Shown here one piece after another: positions 24,886 to 35,929 of a stretch of DNA of 64,000 nucleotides. The stretch is taken from positions 13,868,001 to 13,932,000 of the forward strand of contig JAKSXM010000263.1 in NCBI GenBank assembly GCA_022575985.1. The letters are read 5' to 3'. Under the pieces are notes generated by a model, which saw nothing but the letters and a program-made list of their open reading frames with translations, searched no databases and was not told the DNA's origin. The translations under genes and the position numbers were made by a program. The stretch comes from Anagrus nilaparvatae (taxonomy: Eukaryota > Arthropoda > Insecta > Hymenoptera > Mymaridae). The stretch's first letter is position 1. The number at the start of each line of letters is the position of its first letter.

Positions 24886-27056
24886 CACATCTTGTTTCTG
24901 AAGAACATAAAAGATAATAGTATATTTACGGCTCGAGTTTAGAAAAGTAAAGAATGGCTCGAATCGCACGTAAATTACCTACCGAGGCGAAGTCGGGGAT
25001 AATAAACCGCGATTTGGGGCATTCTTTATTTACGGGAAAGGGCCGTATACTATTTTTTCTGGTCAGCGGCCAGAAACCACGTATTTCCCGGCCGCTGCGC
25101 GTCCGGCAAAGACGTGTTTTCTCGCCACTGATGCAGAAAAATCGTATACGACCCTGGGCCATAACAAAAGAATGCCCCAAATCGCAGTTAACCATCCTCG
25201 GCTTCACCTCGGAAGGTAATTTACGTGCGATTTGGTCCATTCTTTATTTTTCTGGCCATGGGTCGTAATATACTATTCTGTATCTGTGGCGAAAAAATAC
25301 GTCTTTGCCGGACGCATAGCATCCGGGAAATACGTGCTTTCTGGCCGCAGATCAGAAAAATAAATTAAGGTTTATATTTTTTTAATTTTTTAATTAAAAT
25401 AAAATAATCTTTCAAATTTATTTAATACATAAATTTATTATTTTAAATAAAAATTGTATTTAAAATTATATTAAAAATTTCCAAAACATTTTTACACATT
25501 AATTTTTGAGTAAAAAAAGTTATGGGAGTAAAAGTTCTTTTCATTTTATTTTGGCAATATTTTTTTGAAAATAGCTCAAAAATCAATCCCAGAATACAGA
25601 ACAGTGCTTAAAAGTATAATTTTAAACCTTTTTCTCAGAATTCAAATCTATTGAAGCTCATAAAAAAATATTTTTATGCAACCAGAGTGAATCTAGCAAA
25701 ACGTTGGTTTAATATCTGTTATCAATATTTTTAAATAATAGCTCATTACCAGAATGCAGAACATTGCTCGAAAGTATATTTTAAAACTTTTTCGTCAGTA
25801 TTCAAAGCCAATGAAGCTCATAAAAAAATATTGTGTAAAAGTAAAAAGTAAAAATTAGCCATACCTTTTTTTTGAGTTCATAAAAAGTATAAAAATGAAG
25901 TTTATTGTTAAATAATTATAGTTTTCAAATTTTAAATCAGTATATTATTGCAATTTTTACTTTTATGACTTTTTATTTAAATTAATTTACAAACTTATCA
26001 ATGATTTACAGATGTAATAATTAAACACTAAAAATGATAGGCTTTTGATAAGAAAAATTGAATTGTATTGTGCAATATTTTGTTAACATTTTATTAAAAA
26101 AATTGACAATATTTTTTTATGAGCTTCATTGGCTTTGAATACTGACGAAAAAGTTTTAAAATATACTTTCGAGCAATGTTCTGCATTCTGGTAATGATTT
26201 TTGAGCTATTATTTAAAAATATTGATAACAGATATTAAACCAACGTTTTGCTAGATTCACTCTGGTTGCATAAAAATATTTTTTTATGAGCTTCAATAGA
26301 TTTGAATTCTGAGAAAAAGGTTTAAAATTATACTTTCAAGCACTGTTCTGTATTCTGGGATTGATTTTTGAGCTATTTTCAAAAAAATATTGCCAAAATA
26401 AAATGAAAAGAACTTTTACTCCCATAACTTTTTTTCTCAAAAATTAATGTGTAAAAATGTTTTGGAAATTTTTAATATAATTTTAAATACAATTTTTATT
26501 TAAAATAATAAATTTATGTATTAAATAAATTTGAAAGATTATTTTATTTTAATTAAAAAATTAAAAAAATATAAACCTTAATTTATTTTTTTGATCTGCG
26601 GCCAGAAAGCACGTATTTCCCGGATGCTACGCGTCCGGCAAAGATGTATTTTTTCGCCACAGATACAGAATAGTATATTACGACCCATGGCCAGAAAAAT
26701 AAAGAATGGACCAAATCGCACGTAAATTACCTTCCGAGGTGAAGCCGAGGATTGTAAACTGCGATTTGGAGCATTCTTTTTTTATGGCCCAGAGTCGTAT
26801 ACGATTTTTCTGCATCAGGAGAAAACACGTCTTTGCCGGACGCGCAGCGGCCGGGAAATTCGTGGTTTCTGGCCGCTGACCAGAAAAAATAGTATACGGC
26901 CCTTTCCCATAAATAAAGAATGCCCCAAATCGCGGTTTATTATCCCCGACTTCGCCTCGGTAGGTAATTTACGTACGATATGAGCCATTCTTTACTTTTC
27001 TGGACTCGAGCCGTAAATATACTATTATCTTTTATGTTCTTCAGAAACAAGATGTG
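24886..27056. mobile_element. Foldback element with nested palindromes
   Basis: Left arm (24886-25835) and right arm (26108-27056) are near-identical inverse copies around a ~270-bp loop. Within each arm a ~310-bp segment (24945-25265 and 26690-27000) is itself a partial palindrome, built from 'atcgcacgtaaattacc' and GCGATTTGGGGCATTCTTT units in both directions. A partial copy is at 53888-54116. No TSD could be fixed. Frames on both strands of 24926-25268 follow from the palindrome and are not genes. Confidence 0.75.
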
Positions 27057-27281
27057 GATTTTTTACATTTGCTATAGGCTTTGGAAAATGATAATTTTTA
27101 CAATAAGAACAAGAAATCATTTTTTTAAAATGATGATTTAGCGTCAACTAGATAGCCATAAGAGGGCCATAATTGATGGCCAGTTTATGGCTCATCACCA
27201 TCAATTATAACTATATTATAGAAAAATTTTTCATAGGGATTAAATTAATTTTATAACGAAATTATATAAAAAAGGAATCAT

Positions 27282-27312
27282 TCTGCGCGCGCAGAGCGCG
27301 CGGCTACTCTAG
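27282..27312 (+). mobile_element. Helitron-like 3' terminus, hairpin plus CTAG
   Basis: GCGCGCGCAGAGCGCGCG hairpin, short spacer GCTACT, then CTAG followed by T. This is the inverse partner of 15267-15300. Confidence 0.5.
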
Positions 27313-28195
27313 TATATTATTACAAATCGTGACAAACAATATAAATTTTTTTATTTTTTCTATAAATGTGTGTAATATATTCTTATTTATTTTTCAATTG
27401 CAATATTTATTTATTTATTCGTACGTTTTTTGTCTACACTGTTAGTCTTCAAATCAAAGTAAATTTATCAAAGTTTATAGTTAGTGACTTAATTTATACA
27501 AAAAAATAAAAAAATATTTTTTTTTAATTTTTAGTTATGTATAATATTGTAGGGTGGAGGGGGGGGGGTTTCGCCAGGAATGCGTTTTTCGCCACCTGTT
27601 CTATTTTCTAGCAATAGCTAAGAAAGGTTTATGTTTACCGTTGCAAATTATTTAAAAATTCATTCTACTAAGGATTGTAATTGCGAATTTAAAGATATTT
27701 TAAGAAATTTAATTATTTATAAAATAAATTATGCCTTTTAAATGTACTTGTTTCTATCGCATACATTTCTAACGAAAATCAATCAGAAATCATAGTAGGT
27801 ATAATTGAAAATTTTATATCTAAAATCTATCCCAAAACTTTTTTATTGCTCTTAGTAGATAAATTGCACTCTAAATATCAAAAAAAAAAAAAATTAATTT
27901 TTAATTAATTATGCTTTTAATTATTGCTGGCGGAAACTGCAAACTTAATATATTATTTGGTTTTGGCCATGGTAAGCTACTTATATGGAATTTTAGTTTT
28001 CGCCATATAACCTTACTGTTTGCTTAAATTAAGCTTTAAATTTATAATAACACTATATTGAACACTAAAAACTTTTTTAATTACATTGTAATGCTTCAAC
28101 AATTAAAGGGAAAAGGTTTTATTCATTTATTTATTGCAAAATTATTTAAATTCACCTTTTCTACACATACAGGTATTTTCCATATTTTAAACTTT
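27313..28195 (+). repeat. Dispersed repeat D, copy 2
   Basis: Inverse copy of 14300-15266, including the G-run at 27558-27568 and the segment 'gttaccgttgcaaatt'. The two copies are about 12 kb apart in opposite orientation. Confidence 0.72.
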
Positions 28196-28267
28196 TTTTT
28201 TATTTACAAGATATTTACTTAACTATAAAACACTTGTCATAATTACTTCATTTCTACTAAATTTGAT

Positions 28268-28705
28268 GTTTATTGATGTTTATCTTGATGTTTATTTCTG
28301 TAGTCTTCTAATTGATCTTTTGTATTAGTATATAATTCATTTTTAGTATTTATCAGCTCTTTTAAGTAATACACATCGTTGGTATAATTTTTACTGTTAG
28401 AAGTATCATCGAAGGTGTTATTAATTTGCATTTGCAAGTCACTAATAGTATGGTCTAATTTATTCTTTTCTTCATTAAGATCTTTTATTTTTTTTAGAGC
28501 ATTATTTAGATATGCTTTATTTTGAATCAACTCATCATAATCTTTATATTTATCATGTATCTCATTTAGTTCTTCAATAAGAGAACTATTTATTTTATTA
28601 AGTGATTTAATTTCTGCAGAATAATTATCTGATATTTGCTTTTCTTTGAGTAACTTATTATTTAAAATTACGATGTCTTGTTCATTATAATCTGCTATAA
28701 AGTCA
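28268..28705 (-). CDS. Coiled-coil protein fragment, unrecognised
   Basis: An uninterrupted minus-strand frame of about 145 codons with no ATG near its start. It is preceded by a possible acceptor (...TTTATAG), which would make it a last exon, and ends at a TAA near 28268. The protein is rich in Lys, Glu, Asn, Leu and Ile with heptad-like spacing (NEEKNKLDHTISDLQMQ, LKELINTKNELYTNT), typical of a coiled coil. No family is recognised. It sits in the MED13 intron on the same strand. It may be an exon of an unknown transposon gene or a captured host-gene fragment. Its length without a stop in DNA this AT-rich argues against chance. Confidence 0.45.
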
Positions 28706-29519
28706 CAGCAGTTTTATTTATTTAAATTCTATTTTTTCTATTAAATTATATCTATTATATTTTATCATATCAAATGAAGTACCTCATGAGTATACCTAAT
28801 TAAAATTGATTTTATGACCGACCTAGAAATTAATTTTGGCACTAAACACCAAAAATTAAAATAGAAATTAATCTTTAATTAAATTAAAAATTTTCAAAAT
28901 TTATCAATAATCATAAAAAAAGGTTTAGATACATTGGGAATCGCAGGCACGCTAAAATTTAATTTTCAAGGATTAATATATATATATATAGAATAGATAA
29001 TAAATAAGCTGGTAAAAAAAAATGTATAATAAATAATATAATGTAGCGGATTATTGAAATATTCAAAACAAATAATTTTTAAAACATAATATATAAAAAT
29101 AAAATATTAATTTATAAATATTAATTAACAAAATAATTACAAAAACAGAATTATTCTTATCTTCTGCCGAGCATCGCGAGGCCCTTCAGCTAGTAACAAT
29201 ATATAATTTTTCTTTAAATGAAAAATCCTATTAAATACTTTAAAATATTAAGATACTTTTCATATCTTCAGTTAATTCTTCAAATTTCTTTTTTTGAAAT
29301 TTTTTATTGAGTAAAATAAAAGGATCCGAGCTCAATAATAGTCGATTGAAAGTGTCTGTATTTGCTGAAACCTTGCTCAAAAAAAATTATTACTTTCTGA
29401 AATTCGTGGATTTTATGAGCTTAACTTTTTATACTTATATTCTTGCTAAGTTAAGCTTTTTGTTATGCAAATATATATGATTTAAATAATTATATATGAT
29501 ATATAAATATATATATAAA
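28706..29519. other. AT-rich intron DNA, nothing recognised
   Basis: Contains a TA run near 28976-28992 and a short GC-richer segment near 29160-29195. No gene or repeat partner seen. Confidence 0.35.
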
Positions 29520-30000
29520 CTAGCATAGGTGATAGGGGGGGCTCCGCCTGTCGCATTTACTTCTGTTTGTGTTGCTTAAAGAAATCGGCAAGGGATCTGG
29601 TCAACACAAAATTATTCGAAAAATCAATAATTCTACACAAAACAGTTTTGCAGAATCATTCAATACCAAAAATCATTGTGCTGAAAAGTTCAACACAAAT
29701 TTTTTTTAGTCAAAGTATATAACACACCTTTTTAAATATTAAATAACTAATTTCTTTCGTATAATAGTATAAACAAACATCACTTTACATAGTGTGTTGA
29801 ATATTTCGATTAGAAAAAGTTTGTGTTGATCTTTTCGGCACAACGATCTTCGTAGTAGAACGATTCCGCAAAATATTTTAGTGTAGAATTATTGATGTGT
29901 TGAATAATTTTGTGTTGATCAAATCCCTAGCCAAAAAATCATGTTTCACTACAAATTTATAATTATGCAAACACATTCAAACTATTCAGAGCAGCGTAGG
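29520..30000 (-). mobile_element. Helitron-like 3' end plus repeat D left part, split by a MITE
   Basis: On the minus strand the end reads GGCGGAGCCCCCCCTATCAC, then CTATG and a further CTAG followed by T. Inward lies 'gcatttacttctgtttgtg' (plus), shared with 14041-14160. The shared sequence resumes at 29933 after the insertion described at 29585-29932. Confidence 0.5.
29585..29932. mobile_element. MITE (~350 bp) inserted in repeat D
   Basis: Imperfect terminal inverted repeats: left GGCAAGGGATCTGGTCAACA, right the inverse of GGCTAGGGATTTGATCAACA. The similarity extends inward about 60 bp. Comparison with the uninterrupted copy at 14100 ('gcttaagaaaatcatgtttc') shows where the host sequence was split. 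The target duplication is short (about AAAT) and not certain. No coding. Confidence 0.7.
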
Positions 30001-30872
30001 CGAAACATTAATAAAAAATTGTAGGTTCTGATTGATTCTATAATTATAATAGAGAAAATAAAAAAATTTAACTGAGTACAGACAGACAGAGAAATAAATT
30101 TTTAAATATATATAGTATATGGTATTAAGATATGTAAATATGTAGATATATATACATGGTTTTAAAATTGACTGAATCAAGTAATACCAATAGCGACTTT
30201 AAAATTTTATCATATTTTTCAGATATTTCATTTTTCAACCAAATTTTCAAAAAATTTAATCTTTCCCAAAAATAGTAAAAAATTTTTATTTTAACTTTAT
30301 CTTAACATCGGTTTTATGTAATTTCGTTCATTAAACACGGGCACACAAATAAATAATTAAAAATACCATGAAAAATAAAAAAATAAAAAAAAAAATTTTA
30401 CCAGCTTCAAAAATATTTTAAAATTTTTAAAGATACCTCTGTTTTGAATAAAAAATTAGGAGAATACGTAAAAATTGGTGCCAAATCGAATACTACAAAC
30501 TCCTGACAGTAAAATTTGTCCATAGTCTCAAGATATTTCAACTTTTTAAAAAATTTAAAAAAATTTTTAAAAATTTAATCAAGTTCAAAATTACTGAAAA
30601 TTAAATATCTCAAAAACTACGATAGCTGAGCAGAAATTCTATGGCCTATGTCACCCGCAGACTTTTTTTCTTCATTTTCACACCTCTTTCATGCTAATTG
30701 GTTCGGCGGTTCTTGAGTGATGAGACAGACAGACAGACAGACAAACAAATAAATTTTTAAATATATATAATATTAAGATATATTATGTATATAACTTTTA
30801 AATATTTTTAAAATTTAAGCAGAGAAACCTGAAGTTTTAGTTAAAATATACGTACATTAGAAATAAAAATAT
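30001..30872. other. AT-rich intron DNA with GACA microsatellites
   Basis: (GACA)n tracts near 30080 and 30722-30745 are followed by 'aaataaatttttaaatata' in both places, so they are two related short repeats. The frame at 29986-30180 is not supported. Confidence 0.45.
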
Positions 30873-31153
30873 TACCTATTAATTTTTCGAGCGCAAAATT
30901 TACGATATTGTTTGATAGTTTTATTTCTAGCTTCCTGAGGTTCTTCAAAAAGCATTCCAAAAGGACAATCAAAGCTTTGGATTATTTGGTGTCCATGTAT
31001 TAGAATAATATGGATAGATGTTGGCAAATAGAAGCAAAGGTACAGTTTTGAGAAAATATTTACTGTATTAATGCAGTATTCTATAAACTTTTGGACGTTA
31101 ATTTTATATGAAATATTTGATATTACTGATAATATAACTTTCAACCTTAATAA
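30873..31153 (-). pseudogene. Exon-like fragment of an insect dispersed protein (family not named)
   Basis: About 93 open codons on the minus strand: ...LCFYLPTSIHIILIHGHQII..., then a FEEPQEARNKTIKQYRKF segment and CARKINR, followed directly by a GTAATA donor-like sequence. A TTTTTAG acceptor-like site lies just upstream. The pattern 'PTSxHxILIHGxxII...EExQEARNKxxKxYRxxxARK' resembles a protein of insect genomes that I recall as repeated and transposon-associated, but I cannot name its family with confidence. No other exon of it is visible here, so it is probably a stranded fragment. Confidence 0.5.
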
Positions 31154-31287
31154 TATTCTTTGTTAAAACCTAAAAATTAATTAAAAAATTAAAATAGTTT
31201 TGTTTTTTTTAAATTAAAATCAAATCAAAACCAAAACAATTTTATAAAAATAATCAGTTTATCAGTTATATTAGATGCAGTATCTAC

Positions 31288-31770
31288 ATTGTTAAAGAAA
31301 AATTCAAATTTTATTCTGAGAAGTTATACACAAACTGTTCCTCAGATACACTTTGGAAAGAAATAAACCTTTTGGGTCTTACTAAATCTTCTATTAAAGA
31401 AAAACCAATTTTCACTCCCGATGAATTTAATAACTACTTCTTAATTACTCAAAATGCTTTCCTCTCTGTTTCTCTTACTCAAAATTCAACTAGTCCAATA
31501 AGGTCAAATAATTTTAAATTTAAAAGCATAAAAATATGAGATTTAGATTGGGCTTTTAAACAGTTCTCAACTAAATCTGTAGGTTCAGATGGTATTTCCT
31601 TAAAGGTACTGAAACTTTGTCTTCCAGCTGTTTCAAGAGTTTTTTTAGCCCTTTTCAACAAATCAATTATATTGAACAAGTTTCCTAAAGCCTGGAAACA
31701 CGGAAATATTCTTCCCACAGCTAAAGTTCCTAATCCTTGTTCTCTTGGCGATTATAGACCACTATCACGG
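31288..31770 (+). pseudogene. Non-LTR retrotransposon reverse-transcriptase fragment (jockey/CR1-like)
   Basis: The plus-strand frame reads ...FYSEKLYTNCSSDTLWKEI..., then the diagnostic reverse-transcriptase opening STKSVGSDGISLKVLKLCLP, then FPKAWKHGNILPTAKVPNP and SLGDYRPLS, where it stops abruptly at ~31768. One in-frame stop (TGA near 31538) precedes the SVGSDG motif. Only the region before the catalytic FADD box is present, so it cannot be active. It abuts the left end of a hAT element at ~31769. The minus-strand open frame at 31479-31718 is its antisense shadow. Confidence 0.85.
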
Positions 31771-34712
31771 GACGAGACGAGACATTCACATCGAGACTCT
31801 CGGGAAGTCTTGTCTCGAAAAAAAAGTTATTAATATATTTAGTTAATTTAAATTTTTAGATATTTTTTATGAGTAAAAAAGCATTGAAATTAATATTCTT
31901 ATTAGGACTCTATACTTGAAAAATAGTTATAATTATAGTTTTAATATAAATAATAATAATATATAATTTTTTTTAATTTGAAAACATTAAATAATAAATA
32001 CAATTTACAGATAAAATTATATATTTACTTCGCATATTTCTTTTCTCAATGATGATTTCATCCACATATTTGTACATAAAAGAGCTCTTGCTGAATCATC
32101 CCCTAAACTTGATCTCTTTTTTGTAAATATAAGTCCAGCTTCAGAAAACATTCTTTCCACTGGTACAGATGTAGCCATAATGGCTAAAATGTCTTTCGCC
32201 ATTTTTGAGATGCGTGGAAATTGTTTTTTATTATTTTTCCACCAAGCTAAAATATCTGTTAATGCATCAGGTCTTGGGGAACTCAAGTAACTATTCATTT
32301 CACATTCCCAGGATTCTTCTTTATTTTTTGAAGTTTTGATATAAAAAGTATCAAAGTCTATAGAAAAATCATCTACTTCTTTATCATCATTTTTGTCTGT
32401 TTTTGTATTCTGTCCATTTTCTGGAATTGCACTCTCTAGCTCAGAATATTCATTTTTTAATAATTCTTTGAACTTTTTATTACTTTCGTCTTTTAGCTTC
32501 TTACTCAATTCATTCATATCAAAAGCTTCTATTTTATGCCTAGGATCTAAAATTAAGGCTACACAGTAAACCCAGTTAGTTTTTTTGTAGTGCTTTATAA
32601 TTTTGTTTCTTCCAGCTTGCATAGCTAAAAGAAGAATTTCATCAGCTTTACTTCTATTTACGCAATTATCTAATTTAGAAATTAATGTTTCAATATTATC
32701 AAATAATAAGATAATTGTAACAACCACAGATGGCAGAGTAGGTTTACTTTCACTGGATAATAATTTACTTGTCTTTAAAATTTTGTAAAAATTTAATTAT
32801 ATAAAGTACACTATCCCATTGGCTGTAAGATATTTCAAATGTTTTTAACTCAGAAGAGTTATTCCAAAGCAATTTTAAAGCTGTTTTTAATTTAAAACCT
32901 CAGCTTAACATATCAAATGTGGTATCCCATCTTGTTTTAGAATCCAAAATAGGTTTTACAAATTTTGTATCAGAGGCTTGACAAAAATTCTCTAATTTAT
33001 TATTCAATAAAATGTCTGACTTTTTTATTTTCTTAAAAGTTTCTCTAATATTAAATATTATAGTTACCCATTTGCCTTCTCCAGATTCAGCGTCGACCAA
33101 ATCATCTAAATCAGCAAATGATTCATTTTCTAATTCATTTTCTGAATCAATTTGAGAGTTATTATCACTCGATTCATCAAATAAATCTGTATCATCATTA
33201 TATGCCTAAATTGATTATATGGGCCATGCACTTAAAGTGCTGGTCTGTAAAATTAAATTTAATTCCTTCGGAATTTAAAAGCGTAGATAAATAAACAATA
33301 AACGTTTTATTTGATGATACATTATCAACTGTGATACCTTGAATTTTTCCCTGGATCTCATAATCTTTTAAAGCTTAAAAAAATATATGGGCTAAATCTT
33401 TTCCTGAATGTTTGGCTCCTGATGGTATAAAATCTAAAGCTATTGAGCGTAATATCCAGTGTTTATCAATAAAATGGGCTGTTATTCCGTAAAAGGATTC
33501 AGTTTTATTGTCAGCTGACCAACCATCTGTAGTAAAAGATAATTTAGAAACATTTTTTTAAAAATATTTTATCAAGTTTTTTTTCATTTTTTGATATTCT
33601 GCTAATGTTTTACGTTGAAGAACTTTTCTAGAAGGTAGATCATCATTCTTTTGAAACCTTAATTTAAAGTAATTTTGAGTCTCAGGGTCTGCAAAAAATT
33701 TGAAAGGCAAATTCTTATATGAAATCCAACATACGTCCAACCTATCTTTTTCTGATTCAGTTAGAGGCCTTTTCTGAAAAAAAAAATCCAAAAGTTACTA
33801 AGGTTAAAGTAGGAAAAAAAAGGTAAAATAGGAGTCACAAAGGTACCTAAAATGCCAGAAAAAAAAATAAATGCTGTCTATTATTATAAATTTACTAACT
33901 TCAAAAGATTCAGTTATTTTCTTTTGTTTTGAATCTAACTTTGGGCTTCCAATATTTTGCATTAACTTTGTTTTAATCTCTGTTACAACTCCATGACTTG
34001 TAATTAAGTGCCTTCTTAACCCACTTGTATTAGATTGACTCCTTTTAATTTTTATTTTTTTATCTTTTTCTTTGCATAGTTTACAAACTCCATATTTTTG
34101 TCCCGTTTCTTCGATGTACTCAAAGTAATTGAAATATTTAATTTTTTCTTTATTTACTTCTAAAGATTTATTACAGCTTTCACTAGGAGGTTAAAAAAGC
34201 ATACTATCATCTTCATCTCTAATTACTTCAGAGAGAGATTCTTGAGAATTTTCTGTCGTAATATCTAAACGGCTCTTTTTAGAATTTCTTTCAGAAGTAT
34301 TAATACAACGCTTCAATATTATTTTAAATCTTAAAAACACGTTACAGTAATTTATTGCAGATAATAGCTTTTTCTTCAAATGTATACAATTTTATTCAAT
34401 AACAATAGTTTACAAAAGAATAACTGCTTGATAAAAATTTTAAAGTTATTTTATCAGCTCAGAGGGCGCTTAAGTGTATCGGGTATTTATAAATTTGTAA
34501 TTGTATATAAATAGTTAACAAATTTATTTTTATAATTTTTCTGTAGAAAAACTTTAATTTTTTCGAGACTTTCTCGAAAACGAGACGAGATCGTGACGAG
34601 ATCGAGACGAGACTGAGACGAGACCGAGACGAGACTGCAAAATTTCGAAATTTTCGATACCGAGACGAGACAAGTTTAAAGTCTCGGTATCGTCTCGTAT
34701 CGTCCACCTCTA
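31769..34712 (-). mobile_element. hAT element with GAGAC-repeat ends, left end damaged
   Basis: On the minus strand the intact end reads TAGAGGTGGACGATACGAGA from 34712, typical of hAT termini. Subterminal GAGACGAGAC repeats follow (34575-34690), matched at the other end by GGGACGAGACGAGAC (31769-31783). The first bases of the left terminus are missing where it joins the LINE fragment, so no 8-bp duplication can be checked. A broken BED-type transposase lies inside. Confidence 0.8.
32017..34379 (-). pseudogene. hAT transposase with BED zinc finger, broken
   Basis: The parts read on the minus strand in order. N-terminal frame 34379-34191. A BED finger around 34130-33990 (YGVCKLCKE...LRRHLITSHG, a C2H2-type C-x2-C/H-x4-H). 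KNVSKLSFTTDGWSADN and an RSIALDF..GAKHSGKD segment carrying the catalytic-domain start (33560-33370). An acidic insert and SKTRWDTTFDML (33190-32890). A C-terminal frame 32727-32017 with LDPRHK, WWKNNKKQFPRISKMAKDIL and SVPVERMFSEAG, the classic hAT dimerisation region. Stops and frameshifts separate the parts (for example near 33790, 33560, 33375, 33208 and 32890). The C-terminal 236 codons are still open, so decay is moderate. Intact relatives are 600-700 residues. Confidence 0.9.
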
Positions 34713-35214
34713 AATTTAGCGATTTAAAAAACATATATAGAGCAAACGTTAGCCTGTCATCAGCTTTCAACTCTCCCCCTCCTCGCAGCATGACTGAAGT
34801 ATGAGTTAAAGGCATTCTTTACATCGAGGGTTAGTAGCGTCACTTTTGCGAGTAATTATTTCCTCTCTATTAATTATCGATATTCCGGACAACACTATCA
34901 GTATACTTATGACATCAATAGGTAATTTCCCTCGTCAAAACTTATATTTTCAGGGAGAGAGATCTACAGTCTTTACGGCCCTAACTAATCACGGCAGTTC
35001 GTTCACTAGTTTCTGCATCAAAAGATAACATTTTGATTCCGATTCCACAGCAGTTTTTTCGATAGTATATAAATATCAAACGTTTCTATCATATGTGACT
35101 CGATAATCTCAGCAATGAGTTTGCTTCAAGACAAAACGAGATAATAGGATTGTTTTTTGTAACTTTCTAATTTTATTTCTATTTGAACTTAGAGTAGCGT
35201 TGAATTAAGGCAGG
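34713..35214. other. Intron DNA of higher GC, nothing recognised
   Basis: 34800-35100 is less AT-rich than its surroundings and contains a short open frame (34846-35028) without recognisable similarity. It could be the remains of another element. Confidence 0.3.
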
Positions 35215-35218
35215 TTCT

Positions 35219-35925
35219 CACTTATTGATTTTTCGATTTTCCATTTTTTTTTTATTTCTTTATTGTATTGGAAATCTATCTAAGAATATATAAAAAAAAT
35301 GGTAGAATAAAATTCCAACGCATTTGTGAGATATAAAAGTTTTCGTAAGGGTATTCACATACGTAAGTATACTAAAAAAAAACTTTAAACGCGTTTTTCT
35401 CGAAATGAATTTTTTAGAATCGGCTTGCACTCTCTTTCAAAAACTGTACATCCGATTTACCTAATTTTTTTTTTATTTTGTTTAATAACTATACACGCAG
35501 GTTGTGAACCGACAAAATCAAATAAAAAAAATATTGTTTGGCCTTTTATTTAACTTACAAGGTCCAATTTTGTGCCAAAAAAACGACTTTTTTTCATTTT
35601 GCTGGCATTTTTTTATTTTTCAACAAAATTTTTTTTTCGTCGGTTCACAACCTTGGCAAACCAATTCTAAAAACAACCATTTTTGGTTTTTTTATTTTAG
35701 GCAAACTGGAGTCGAGATATCGTGCAAGTCGCAAAAAAGTACCTCGACTTTGGCACGCTATATCTCCATAATGATACATGCAAAAAAATTAAAAAAATTA
35801 AAAAAAGTTAGTATAAGTATTGTATTATTATGTAAAAAAAAATTTTTTTTGATAACTAATAAAATAAAAAAAATACACGCATTTTAAAAAGACACCTTTT
35901 TTTTTCAAAAAAGTGAGAACGTGCC
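35219..35925. mobile_element. TTAA-flanked MITE (piggyBac-like target site)
   Basis: Termini GGCAGGTTCTCACTT at 35219 and the inverse of GGCACGTTCTCACTT at 35925, flanked by TTAA at 35215-35218 and 35926-35929. Length 707 bp. The overlapping frames at 35504-35887 are Phe/Lys-rich artefacts of T-runs. Confidence 0.75.
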
Positions 35926-35929
35926 TTAA

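Larger units (their letters stand above)
22590..27262. repeat. Outer inverted repeat C enclosing family A and an inner foldback
   Basis: 22590-22797 and 27062-27262 are inverse copies (GCCATAAACTGGCCATCAAT, GTTGACGCTAAATCATCATT). Inside lie AT-rich DNA, a family A array (23570-24882) and an inner foldback element (24886-27056). From 22800 to 23570 I see only short AT-rich repeats. The frames at 22712-22921 and 23392-23646 are not supported as genes. Confidence 0.75.

Noticed and set aside
24606..24908. Open frames encoding long His-Thr or Cys-Val repeats
   Set aside because: Direct translation of an AC/GT microsatellite.
31479..31718. Minus-strand open frame
   Set aside because: Antisense shadow of a clear reverse-transcriptase fragment on the plus strand.
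35504..35887. 127-codon plus-strand open frame
   Set aside because: Lies inside a TTAA MITE and is Phe/Lys-rich because of T and A runs.
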